A stretch of DNA of 64,000 nt, from positions 62,001 through 126,000 of the forward strand of contig NZ_PEGH01000004.1 in the NCBI RefSeq assembly GCF_002737755.1, written 5' to 3'. Below the pieces are notes generated by a model. The model saw nothing but the letters and a program-made list of their open reading frames with translations. It ran no database searches and was not told the origin of the DNA. The translations under genes were made by a program, and so were the position numbers. Shown in pieces: positions 56,320-64,000 of the stretch; within the stretch, counting starts at the first letter, position 1, and the number at the start of each line of letters is the position of its first letter. This DNA is from Caulobacter sp. BP25 (GTDB taxonomy: Bacteria > Pseudomonadota > Alphaproteobacteria > Caulobacterales > Caulobacteraceae).

Positions 56320-57341
56320 GCCAATTTCTCCAAGGTCAGGCCCTCCCATTTGAGCAAGGCCGCCGCCAGGATCTCGTCGTGACGACGGGCGGTGTACCAG
56401 CCCGAGATCGCCAGCACCGGGTCCTTGAAACCGCCGTCGCGATATTCCTTGGCCGCCGAGGTCCAGATCGCCTGGCCCTTCACAGCGTTGAACAGGCTCC
56501 ACCAGGCCAGGGCCGTCTCGTCGACCTCAAGGCCGCTGGTTCGCCGCCAGATCGCCAGGGCCTCATCGCGCGGCAACATGCCCGAGACCTTGTCGGCCTC
56601 GAAGTGACCCCATAGTGGATCGAGCGCCCAGCCCAGGTCCTCCAGCGGATCGCCCAGGTGGACCATCTCCCAGTCCAGGATGGCGATGATCCTCCCCGTC
56701 CCATCGTGCAGGAAGTTGCCGGTGCGGTAGTCGCCATGCACCACGCGGATCGCCTGGGCCGGCGGCGGCGGGCGGCGGCGCAGGGCGCGGATCGCCGCCC
56801 ACACGATCGGCTGCGGATGCTGCTGATCGGCCTCGATCACGCCAGCCCATTGGTCGAGCGCGATCTTCCAGCAGGCGTCGGGCGCGGGCGCCTCGGCGGC
56901 CTTGGCCAGCGGCAGGACAGCTGGATCGGCGGCGGCGATGGTCCCCAGGATCGAGAAGAACTGCTCCCCGATCGCCCGCGCATGCTCGCCATAGGGGACA
57001 ACCGTGAACGGCGAGGCGGCGGTCCCGCCCTCGACGCGCTCCATGATGAAGAACGGCCGCTCCAGCTCTGCGCCGTCGGGCTCCATCGCCACCGGTCGGG
57101 GCACGGGCAGACGGTCGTGGAAGCTCTCGAACGCCAGATATTCCAGGCTGCGGTCGGTCTCGATCAGGCTGCCGGGCGGATCGCGGCGCAGGATCAACGG
57201 GCGCTCGCCCTTGGCTGTCCGCGCGCTGAAGCGGTAGGTTTCGCGGCTGGCGCCACCGGGAATGCGCGAGAGATCGGCGACAGCGACAGCCTCGCCCCAG
57301 ACCCGCGTCAGATACGCCTCCAGGCGCTCGGCCAGGCTCAT
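56316..57341 (-). CDS. APH/ACAD10-like phosphotransferase
   Basis: A 341-residue aminoglycoside-phosphotransferase-fold kinase. Catalytic HGDYRTGNFL and the DWE motif IILDWEMVHLGDPLEDLGW are intact, and the N-terminal GGASRETYRF P-loop analog is present. The set fits the ACAD10/11-like group better than antibiotic kinases; the substrate is unknown and resistance should not be assumed. ATG 57341 overlaps the stop of the preceding gene. Confidence 0.87.
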   Translation of the reverse strand: MSLAERLEAYLTRVWGEAVAVADLSRIPGGASRETYRFSARTAKGERPLILRRDPPGSLIETDRSLEYLAFESFHDRLPVPRPVAMEPDGAELERPFFIMERVEGGTAASPFTVVPYGEHARAIGEQFFSILGTIAAADPAVLPLAKAAEAPAPDACWKIALDQWAGVIEADQQHPQPIVWAAIRALRRRPPPPAQAIRVVHGDYRTGNFLHDGTGRIIAILDWEMVHLGDPLEDLGWALDPLWGHFEADKVSGMLPRDEALAIWRRTSGLEVDETALAWWSLFNAVKGQAIWTSAAKEYRDGGFKDPVLAISGWYTARRHDEILAAALLKWEGLTLEKLA

Positions 57342-58444
57342 GGCGCCATATCCAGGATCGAGGCGAAGCCGGACGGCGCGTGCGGTCCGATCGCCAGTTG
57401 CTCGAAGACCCCCCGCCCCTTCCGCGTCCGCCCCGCCCCGTCGACATAGGTCACGTCGCTGAGGGCCTGGACATGCAGGTGCTGAGGAACGGCGCGGTCG
57501 AGATCGGCGGTGACGAAATCCTCGCGCTCGACCTTCAGCCTGCCCTGGTTCAGGCCGTGACCCCAGGTCGGGTGGGTATAGCCCAGGCCCAGCATGAAGA
57601 ACTCTCGCTGGGGCTCGACGCTCATCGTCCCATCCGCGCCAAAGTCCAGCGTGGCGGCGCGGGCGTGCCGCGAGCCGCTCTTCCACTGGATGGCGTAGGA
57701 CGCCTGCGCGAAACCGCCGAACTCCAGCTCGCGTTCGCCGTCGCCCAGCCACAGCGCTCGGCGGTTCCAGGCCCGGCCCAGATCGTCGTCATTGGTGTGG
57801 AAGAAGAGCCCGCCGTCCTCGAAATTGCACGGCGCCCACAGCCAGAAGAACTGCGGCGGGACCGGCGGGACCACCTCTTGCGGATCGCGGGCGCCGACCG
57901 GGCGCACGCCCCACGAGCGATCGCGTGTGCCCACGAACCCGTCGACGCTGGAGCGCACGCCGTCGACCTCGATCCAGCCCGAGTAGCGGCCGTTCTGGGT
58001 CAGGCGGGTGTAGTCCATGAAGGCGCGCGGGCCGTTGCGCCGGACAAAGCGCGGCTCCTCGATCGGAAAGGCCCGGCCCTCGAAGACGATCTCGGCGGCG
58101 ATCCCGTGCTCGGGCGCGGTCACCGTCAGCTTCAGGCGCTTGAGGGGCTCAATCACGGTGATGGCGATGGGCCCCACCGTCAGGTCCATCCGCTCCATCT
58201 CCAGCCAGCGGCTGGCGTGCAGGTTCACCTGCTTGCCGCCCTTCATCACGCAGAAGGCGGCGTCGGCGATGTTCAGGTGGGGATAGACACCGAACGCTGC
58301 GGCGAAGAACAGGTCGTCTCCGTCTCCGGACAGCGCGTAGCCGTTGAAGAAATAGCGGTCGTAGAAGTTCCGATCCGTGCCGGCGTAGGCCACCGGCTCG
58401 GGTGTCTGATGGATCGGATAGTCGTCGCCCCAGGTGAGCGCCAT
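57338..58444 (-). CDS. Uncharacterised protein, possible lipocalin-like fold
   Basis: A 368-residue soluble protein with no signal peptide. It is mostly beta-strand, with RSWGVRPVG and TRLTQNGRYSGWIEVDG blocks that recall lipocalin-type domains seen in carotenoid hydratases and Diels-Alderases; this is a weak similarity judgement. It is first of three overlapping genes with the phosphotransferase, so they should act together on the same unknown substrate. Confidence 0.65.
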   Translation of the reverse strand: MALTWGDDYPIHQTPEPVAYAGTDRNFYDRYFFNGYALSGDGDDLFFAAAFGVYPHLNIADAAFCVMKGGKQVNLHASRWLEMERMDLTVGPIAITVIEPLKRLKLTVTAPEHGIAAEIVFEGRAFPIEEPRFVRRNGPRAFMDYTRLTQNGRYSGWIEVDGVRSSVDGFVGTRDRSWGVRPVGARDPQEVVPPVPPQFFWLWAPCNFEDGGLFFHTNDDDLGRAWNRRALWLGDGERELEFGGFAQASYAIQWKSGSRHARAATLDFGADGTMSVEPQREFFMLGLGYTHPTWGHGLNQGRLKVEREDFVTADLDRAVPQHLHVQALSDVTYVDGAGRTRKGRGVFEQLAIGPHAPSGFASILDMAP

Positions 58445-58552
58445 GCCGTCCCTCCCTGTTCGCGCCGGGTCTCTGACGGACCGGCTTTACGTCCAGATGA
58501 ACGACGTTAAGGTCGCGCCCCACGATTGCAATGTTTCCGGAGCGTCAAGGTG

Positions 58553-58933
58553 ATGAAGGCATGGCCCCCTAAGACCTGGACAGGTCTGGCGGCGATCAGC
58601 GGGCTGCTGGCGGTGGGCTTCGGCGCCTTCGCCGCGCATGGCGTCCGTGATCCCAAGGCGGTTGAGTGGCTGCATACCGGCTCGCAGTACCAGATGAGCC
58701 ATGCCCTGGCGGTGCTCGCGGCGTTCGGGCTGCACCGCGCCGGCGCGCGCGGCATGGGTCTGGTCGCGGGCCTCTTCCTGTTCGGAAGCCTGATCTTCGC
58801 CGGCTCGCTCTACGCCCTGGCGCTGGGCGCGCCGCGCATCCTGGGCGCGATCACGCCGATCGGCGGGCTATCGTTCATGATCGGCTGGGCGCTGCTGGCC
58901 TGGCGCGCCTTCACCTTGCGCGATCAAGCCTGA
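58553..58933 (+). CDS. DUF423 membrane protein (YgdD-like)
   Basis: A 126-residue, four-helix inner-membrane protein with the DUF423 signatures AAISGLLAVGFGAFAAHG near the start and GSLYALALGAPRILGAITPIGG later. Function is unknown. Start: ATG 58553 or GTG 58550; GGAG lies 7-10 bases before them. It overlaps the convergent MFS gene by 10 bases. Confidence 0.85.
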   Translation: MKAWPPKTWTGLAAISGLLAVGFGAFAAHGVRDPKAVEWLHTGSQYQMSHALAVLAAFGLHRAGARGMGLVAGLFLFGSLIFAGSLYALALGAPRILGAITPIGGLSFMIGWALLAWRAFTLRDQA

Positions 58934-60141
58934 ATCTTCTTCCCGCCCGGCAGGGCCAGGAAGAAGATCGCCAACGACGAGCCGATCAGACAGGCGAACA
59001 TCACCGCCGCGACCGGCTTGGCCGTGCCGTCGTGCAGCACCCCGCCCGCCCACGAGGCCAGGGCTCCGGCCGCGAACGAGGCCGAGCCCATCAGGGCCGA
59101 GATCGAGCCCGCGCGCTGGGGGTCGACGCTGAGCGCCCCGGCCATGGTGTTGCCGCCCATCAGTCCGTAGACGGATAAGGCCGCGAACAGCAGCGGCAGC
59201 ACGGTCCATTGCCCGCCCCAGCCGGTCCAGGCCGCTAGGGTCAGCAGCAGGGCCGCGACGATCGAGCCGACGCTGGCCTTGCGCAGCACCTGGTCGGGCG
59301 TCGAGCGCCGCAGCAGCCAGCGATTGATCTGGCTGGCGCCAATGATCCCGACGGCGTTGAAAGCGAAGATCAGGTTGAAGGCCATGGGCGTGTAGCCGTA
59401 GGTTCCCATCACCAGATCCGGCGCGGTCGAGATGTAGGTGAACAACACCGCTCCGTTCAGCGCGCCGGCCAGGGCGTACCCCACCAGTCGTCGCATACCG
59501 AACAGCGCGACATAGGCGCTAAGCGGGTTCTCGGAACGGGCTTGGGCGGCTGTCTCGGCCGAGCGCGACTCCGGCAGGCCAAGCATTACCCAAACCCCGA
59601 TAATCACGGCGAAGAGCACCAAAACCCAGAACACGCCGCGCCAGCCAGCGACCAGCTGGACCACGCCGCCCAGCTGCGGGGCCAGCACCGGCGCCAGGCC
59701 CATGATCAACATCATCAGCGACAGGACGCGCGCGGTGTCGGTCTGACTGAAGCGGTCGCGGACCACGGCCCGCGCCACCACCGCGCCGGCGCAGCCGCCG
59801 AGCGCCTGAACGAAGCGCGCCGCGATCAAGGTCTCGATATTCGGGGCCAAGGCGCAAACCACGGAGGCTGTGAAGAAGATGGCGACGCCGAACAAGAGCG
59901 GCGGCCGACGACCAAAGCGATCGCAAGCGGGCCCATAGATCACCTGCCCGATCGCCATGCCCGCGAAAAAGGCGGCCAGCGTCGCCTGGGTCTGTTCCGG
60001 ACCCGCCTGCAGCGACCGGCCGATGGCGGGTAGGCTGGACAGGTACATGTCGATCGACATGGGGGCGAAGGCCGTCAGCGCGCCCAAAAGCAGAACAAGT
60101 CGCCAGGGAACGGCGGCGGGCGGCGAAGCAGTCTCGGTCAT
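58924..60141 (-). CDS. Bcr/CflA-family drug-resistance MFS transporter
   Basis: A 405-residue, 12-helix drug-proton antiporter of the Bcr/CflA type. Blocks: FAPMSIDMYLSSLPAIGRSL near residue 25, GQVIYGPACDRFGRRPPLL around 72-90 and VQALGGCAGAVVARAVVRD near 125. It is encoded alone. Substrate range is not inferable. Confidence 0.9.
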   Translation of the reverse strand: MTETASPPAAVPWRLVLLLGALTAFAPMSIDMYLSSLPAIGRSLQAGPEQTQATLAAFFAGMAIGQVIYGPACDRFGRRPPLLFGVAIFFTASVVCALAPNIETLIAARFVQALGGCAGAVVARAVVRDRFSQTDTARVLSLMMLIMGLAPVLAPQLGGVVQLVAGWRGVFWVLVLFAVIIGVWVMLGLPESRSAETAAQARSENPLSAYVALFGMRRLVGYALAGALNGAVLFTYISTAPDLVMGTYGYTPMAFNLIFAFNAVGIIGASQINRWLLRRSTPDQVLRKASVGSIVAALLLTLAAWTGWGGQWTVLPLLFAALSVYGLMGGNTMAGALSVDPQRAGSISALMGSASFAAGALASWAGGVLHDGTAKPVAAVMFACLIGSSLAIFFLALPGGKKIQA

Positions 60142-60274
60142 CGGCGCTTTTTACGCGCGTTCGCACCCGAATAAACACCTAATGGCGAATTCTCGCGTCT
60201 GGCTTGCGCCCCTTCGATCAACGCTCCAATCTGAACAGCAATCACATAAGAATGCTCAAGGGAGACGCTTGCTG

Positions 60275-61258
60275 ATGACGGCCCCGCCCCTACCCGCGCC
60301 ACATTTCGCCGACGTCAACGGCATACGAATGGCCTACTACGAGGCCGGGCCGCGCGGCGGCGTCCCGATCGTTTTCTGCCATGGCTTTCCAGAGCTGGCC
60401 TTCTCCTGGCGTCACCAGATCGCCGCCCTGGCGGCGGCCGGACGGTGGGTGATCGCGCCCGACCAGCGCGGCTATGGACTGACGCCCGGCCCAGAGGCGG
60501 TCGAGGCCTATGACATGGAGCACCTGACCGGCGACCTGGTCGGCCTGCTCGATCACCTCGGCGCCAAGAAGGCGATCTTCGTCGGCCACGACTGGGGCGG
60601 CATCGTCGTCTGGGCCATGCCGCTGCTGCACCCTGAGCGCGTCGCCGGCGTCGTGGGCCTCAACACGCCCTTCATCCCGCGCCTACCCTTCGATCCGATC
60701 GAGATGTTCCGCGCCGCCTATGGCGAGGACATGTACATCGTCCACTTCCAGAAGCCTGGCGTGGCCGACGCGCAGCTGAGCGCGGACGCGGAAAAAACCC
60801 TCCGCTTCTTCATGCGCCTGCCCAAGGGCACATTACAGGACTTCGAGTCTCGCCCGACCGAACAGCGCAGCTTGGCCTTGCAGGACGCCCTGGCCCACTA
60901 CGACCCAGCGATCGACGACAACCAGTTCCTGTCGCCCGAGGAGCTTTCGGTCTTCGTCGAGGCCTTCAAGCGCACGGGCTTCACCGGCGGTATCAACTGG
61001 TACCGCAACTTCAGCCGCAACTGGCGCATGGCCGAGGACCTGCCCACGCGGATCGACGGCGTCCCCTGCCTGATGCTGATGGCCGAGCATGACGTGGTGC
61101 TGCCGCCCTCCATGGCCGACCGCATGGGCGACCAGATCGGCGACCTGGAGAAGGTGCTGATCAAGGAAAGCGGACACTGGACCCAGCAGGAGAAGCCCGC
61201 CGAGGTCAACGCCGCCTTGCTGGACTGGCTGGACCGGAAGTTCCCGCTGGGGGCTTAG
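60275..61258 (+). CDS. Alpha/beta hydrolase, epoxide-hydrolase-like
   Basis: A 327-residue alpha/beta hydrolase: oxyanion HGFPE, the nucleophile elbow GHDWGG with Asp as nucleophile (the epoxide hydrolase or dehalogenase type), and the late SGHWTQQEKP with the catalytic His. The GINWYRNFSRNW block suits soluble epoxide hydrolases, whose ring-opening Tyr lies in this region. ATG 60275 is chosen; AAGGGAGA lies about 10 bases upstream. Its stop codon is supplied by a palindromic repeat. Confidence 0.85.
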   Translation: MTAPPLPAPHFADVNGIRMAYYEAGPRGGVPIVFCHGFPELAFSWRHQIAALAAAGRWVIAPDQRGYGLTPGPEAVEAYDMEHLTGDLVGLLDHLGAKKAIFVGHDWGGIVVWAMPLLHPERVAGVVGLNTPFIPRLPFDPIEMFRAAYGEDMYIVHFQKPGVADAQLSADAEKTLRFFMRLPKGTLQDFESRPTEQRSLALQDALAHYDPAIDDNQFLSPEELSVFVEAFKRTGFTGGINWYRNFSRNWRMAEDLPTRIDGVPCLMLMAEHDVVLPPSMADRMGDQIGDLEKVLIKESGHWTQQEKPAEVNAALLDWLDRKFPLGA

Positions 61259-61309
61259 AGCCCTTTCCGATCTGATTGGATCAATCAGATCGGATAAAAA
61301 GGGCTCTAA
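61255..61309. repeat. TTAGAGC palindrome supplying the hydrolase stop
   Basis: A 55-base palindrome TTAGAGCCCTTT...AAAGGGCTCTAA with an inner CCGATCTGATTG / CAATCAGATCGG. The hydrolase stop TAG is its first arm. It is paired with the copy 10 bases downstream. Confidence 0.8.
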
Positions 61310-61319
61310 TTCAAAAGCT

Positions 61320-61371
61320 TAGAGCATTTTTCGATCCGATAACCGTTTCACACTTATCGGAAAATGCTCTA
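61320..61371. repeat. TTAGAGC palindrome, second of the pair
   Basis: TAGAGCATTTT...AAAATGCTCTA, imperfect, with CGATAA / TTATCG inside. It belongs to the same family as 61255-61309 and the pair downstream of adk. Confidence 0.75.
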
Positions 61372-61407
61372 GGGAAGCGGCGCCCCTCGCTCACATACGT
61401 CTGTCAC

Positions 61408-62166
61408 TCAGCCTTGAAGGGGCGCCGCCTCCGTTACGCCCGCCGTTATGCACGGCGCTGCCGTTTCGATCCGGCGACTGTAGCCCTTGAACAAGGCGAC
61501 ATCGCTGGCATAGACCCGGCGGATACGCTGAATTTGCTGCGGCGTAACATGGGTCACGGGCCTGGATCGCCGATTCATTGACGGGACCGGTCGGCCGCTG
61601 CTGAACTGGCTGGCGAGCTCGCCGACCTGCTCGAACCGCACAAGGCGGCGAACACGGATCGCACCCGCAGCGTCGGCCAGATACCAGGTTTGAGGGCGGA
61701 AGATGTGATCGACATGGTAGAGCGATGCGGCGCGCTCGACATGGTCCAATGCGTCTTCAACCGAGCGAAACGCCTTGTAGATATCGTAAAATGGCGCGGA
61801 GACGCGGTTATCCGCACTGCCGCCCGCGCGCGCATAGTCGTATGCCGAAAGAAACCTATCAACAGGATCTCGAACGACCGCGATGCTGTCCAAGTCGCGA
61901 AGTAAATCGGGTGCAACTCGCGCGTAGTAGCGCACCGAAGCATGCTTCACTTGGCAGCCATAGAGCATCTCGGAAATCGACATGCCCGCGTTCTTGGGCA
62001 CGTGGACGAAGAGCACGCCTGCTTTCCGGATTCTCTCAAGGCGATCCTGGCGCCTGGCGTTCAGGATCGGCCGCGCGCCGATATCACACAGTCTTTCGGT
62101 AATATCGCTAACGAGCCTTAAGCCAAACAGCCGCGCCAGGCCCGCATTCAATCCGGTGCTACCCAA
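61408..62166 (-). CDS. Sulfotransferase-family protein
   Basis: A 252-residue cytoplasmic PAPS-dependent sulfotransferase. The 5'-phosphosulfate-binding motif is FVHVPKNAGMS near residue 53 and the 3'-phosphate-binding motif is RDPVDRFLSAY near residue 99. Acceptor unknown; such genes are usually part of polysaccharide modification. The PAPS donor would come from the cysNC product at the left end of the window. Base composition around 61650-62150 looks less GC-rich than its neighbours, which may indicate transfer. Confidence 0.8.
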   Translation of the reverse strand: MGSTGLNAGLARLFGLRLVSDITERLCDIGARPILNARRQDRLERIRKAGVLFVHVPKNAGMSISEMLYGCQVKHASVRYYARVAPDLLRDLDSIAVVRDPVDRFLSAYDYARAGGSADNRVSAPFYDIYKAFRSVEDALDHVERAASLYHVDHIFRPQTWYLADAAGAIRVRRLVRFEQVGELASQFSSGRPVPSMNRRSRPVTHVTPQQIQRIRRVYASDVALFKGYSRRIETAAPCITAGVTEAAPLQG

Positions 62167-62520
62167 TATTCATCAGTCCATCGCTTCAACTCCATGGACC
62201 TTTGCCGGCGCAGATTGCCTGCGTATTCCCCGAGCGAAACCTGCGGAAACATACTGTTTCAGACGAACGCTCCGAGCGATCAGAGGTCGCAAATTCTGAA
62301 CTGTATACTGGAGGCGGCAAGGCTTTGCCTGAGGTGCGCCAGCGCGCGGTGTGGGATTATTCGCGGCGTAGTGGCGATCAGCCGGGCCGCCGCCGTATCG
62401 CCGGTTGCCCCGCGCCACACGACTGCACACGTTCAGGTCGCTATGTGCGCTTCCAGACGCCGGCGACCAATACTGTCGGGTCCTTGAGCCTATCCGAAAA
62501 GCTGGAAGCTGGCTTCGCGC
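62167..62520. other. Gene-free region upstream of the sulfotransferase
   Basis: About 350 bases. AT-richer parts near 62165-62300 and a GC-rich part near 62380-62460. No complete gene, IS end or RNA was recognised; it may hold the sulfotransferase promoter or a decayed gene. Confidence 0.5.
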
Positions 62521-62778
62521 CTAGCTGGCGTTCAGCAGCGCCTCGGCGCGGCGGCGCATGGCCGCCGCCAGTTGCAGCATGGCCAGGGCGGTGACCTCGT
62601 CGCGCTCAGCCGCGCGGATGGAATAGACATTGGCCATGGCGAACAGGGCTTCGACGCGATCGACGCCCTCGGCGCCAAACATCTGGCCGATTTGACGGTC
62701 AAGCTCCGCCAACTGCCGAGGGTTAAGCATCTCGAGCAGTTCTTCGTCGGTGTAGTCTTCAGGGGCCGGCTGAATCAT
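62521..62778 (-). CDS. Small uncharacterised protein
   Basis: An 85-residue, acidic, helical protein: a start EDYTDEELLEMLNPRQLAELDRQI, then helices ending RRRAEALLNAS. No family recognised. A plain, soluble coding pattern with regular third-position GC supports it. Its start is 90 bases from the divergent prolyl peptidase. Confidence 0.6.
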   Translation of the reverse strand: MIQPAPEDYTDEELLEMLNPRQLAELDRQIGQMFGAEGVDRVEALFAMANVYSIRAAERDEVTALAMLQLAAAMRRRAEALLNAS

Positions 62779-62868
62779 ACGCGCACAATACAGAACTCGA
62801 CGAAACGTCGCGACCCCGGCGCATTCCTCCGTTCACAGGCGAACGAAAACCACGTTAGGGTTAGCGCC

Positions 62869-63858
62869 ATGGATCGTAACGCTTCCGCCGCCGCCATGAG
62901 CTCAGTCGGCCGTCGCGGCCTCTATCGTGAGGTCGAGCCGTTCTCGTTCGGCTGGATGCCGACGGGCGGTCCGCACGAAATCTACTACGAGGAATGCGGC
63001 AATCCGCGCGGCAAGCCCTGCGTGATCCTGCACGGCGGTCCAGGCGGCGCGGTCAATCCGACCATGCGGCGGTTCTTCGATCCATCCAAGTGGCGCATGA
63101 CCCTGTTCGACCAGCGTGGCTGCGGCCGCTCGCGCCCGAACGCCAGCTTGGACGACAACACCACCTGGAGCCTGATCGCCGACATCGAGCGCCTGCGCGA
63201 GCATCTGGGAATCGAGAAGTGGACCGTGTTCGGAGGCTCGTGGGGCTCGACCCTGGCGCTGGCCTACGCCATCATCCACCCCGACCGCGTCGACGGCCTG
63301 GTTCTGCGCGGCATCTTCCTGTTGACCGACAAGGAACTGCGCTGGTTCTACCAGGACGGGGCCTCGATGCTGTTCCCCGACGCCTGGGAGCGGTTCCTGG
63401 CCCCCATCCCGGCCGAGGAGCGCGGCGACCTAATGGCGGCCTATCACCGCCGGCTCACCTCTCCCGACCGCCGCGTGCAGGCCCAGGCCGCCGCCGCCTG
63501 GAGCCAGTGGGAGGGTGACACGATCTCGCTGCGAGGGCCGGAGGCCCGTCCCCCGAAGTTCAATGAAGAGGACTTCGCGATCGCCTTCGCGCGGATCGAG
63601 TGCCACTTCTTCACCCACAAGGGGTTCTTCGACGAGGACGGCTGGATCCTGAAGAACATCGACAAGATCCGGCATATCCCCGGCTGGATCGTGCAAGGCC
63701 GCTTCGACGTGGTCACGCCGCTGGACAGCGCCTGGTCGCTGCACAAGGCCTGGCCCGAAGCGCGCTTCGACATCATCTGGGACGCTGGCCATGCCTCCAC
63801 CGAGCCGGGCGTCATCGACGGCCTGGTGCGGGCAACGGACGCGGCGCTGGCGGTCTAG
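62869..63858 (+). CDS. pip: Proline iminopeptidase
   Basis: A 329-residue alpha/beta hydrolase of the S33 family that removes N-terminal proline. It has HGGPGGAVNP with the oxyanion hole, DQRGCGRSRPNAS, the nucleophile elbow GGSWGSTLAL, the acidic residue in GRFDVVTP and His in DAGHAS. ATG 62869 is taken as start; an in-frame ATG at 62896 is possible. Its stop overlaps the convergent rodA/ftsW-type stop as CTAG. Confidence 0.93.
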   Translation: MDRNASAAAMSSVGRRGLYREVEPFSFGWMPTGGPHEIYYEECGNPRGKPCVILHGGPGGAVNPTMRRFFDPSKWRMTLFDQRGCGRSRPNASLDDNTTWSLIADIERLREHLGIEKWTVFGGSWGSTLALAYAIIHPDRVDGLVLRGIFLLTDKELRWFYQDGASMLFPDAWERFLAPIPAEERGDLMAAYHRRLTSPDRRVQAQAAAAWSQWEGDTISLRGPEARPPKFNEEDFAIAFARIECHFFTHKGFFDEDGWILKNIDKIRHIPGWIVQGRFDVVTPLDSAWSLHKAWPEARFDIIWDAGHASTEPGVIDGLVRATDAALAV

Positions 63859-64000
63859 ACCAGCGAGCCCTTGCCGCTGGTCACCTCGGTGTAACGGTGC
63901 ACACGCACGGCTTGGACCAGGCCGAACCCGATCATCACCGTGCCCATGACGGTGCCGCCATAGGACAGCATCGGCATCGGCACGCCCACGACCGGGGCCA
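63855..64000 (-). CDS. RodA/FtsW-family protein, C-terminus (partial)
   Basis: The last 47 codons, running off the right edge. The readable end contains GVPMPMLSYGGTVMGTVM, the SEDS-family loop and last helix (usual form PLPLLSYGG), then a short tail to TAG at 63855-63857. Such proteins are peptidoglycan polymerases of the elongasome (RodA) or divisome (FtsW); too little remains to decide, though the tail looks RodA-like. The stop shares CTAG with pip. Confidence 0.75.
   Translation of the reverse strand, partial: APVVGVPMPMLSYGGTVMGTVMIGFGLVQAVRVHRYTEVTSGKGSLV

Noticed and set aside
62202..62594. Frame in the gap upstream of the sulfotransferase
   Set aside because: Short, Arg-rich, no homology; overlaps the clearer 85-residue gene on the other strand.

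Overview
This is a high-GC alphaproteobacterial chromosome segment, most likely Caulobacter or a close relative. The grounds are the cysD-cysNC pair, a CC0125/CC1285-type lipoprotein, a TonB-dependent receptor, the single S10-spc-alpha ribosomal block with adk and secY in it, and many palindromic intergenic repeats. The assignment is by gene content and memory of related genomes; no search was run.

Layout. 1-5785: sulfate activation (cysD, cysNC), an MFS transporter, metG. 5786-6744: gene-free, repeat-rich. 6745-13368: DUF4010 membrane protein, pccB, ATP12 chaperone, and a DUF1800/DUF1501 pair. 13444-20313: two RluA-type pseudouridine synthases, crcB, a possible degenerate GGDEF/EAL-like protein, a lipoprotein, rarA and an HtrA-type protease with a lipobox. 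20407-26208: ArsR/SRPBCC/MFS operon, a VOC protein, an ENPP-like phosphodiesterase and an ABC exporter. 26730-41345: 27 genes from rpsJ to rplQ, all on the minus strand, punctuated by hairpin terminators and repeats. 41962-50137: outer-membrane protein, a frameshifted DUF2807 gene, a YdeP-type molybdoenzyme with fdhD, and a TonB-dependent receptor. 50814-51967: an IS110-family element. 52190-54706: tuf with upstream tRNA-Gly and tRNA-Tyr, and divergent rlmB. 54720-64000: membrane proteins, a three-gene phosphotransferase operon, a Bcr-type efflux pump, hydrolases, a sulfotransferase and the 3' end of a rodA/ftsW-type gene.

The most notable feature is the IS110 element. The non-coding segment upstream of its transposase can be read as a bridge RNA: two short segments match the two halves of the genomic target, and two further segments match the two ends of the element, in the known order (target loop, then donor loop). 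The element sits inside a copy of a palindromic host repeat, and an intact copy carrying the same 15-base target lies 75 bases away. Other points of interest are two MITE-like elements with identical 15-bp terminal inverted repeats, TTAGAGC...GCTCTAA palindromes that supply the stop codons of two unrelated genes, and a one-base homopolymer deletion that breaks the DUF2807 gene.
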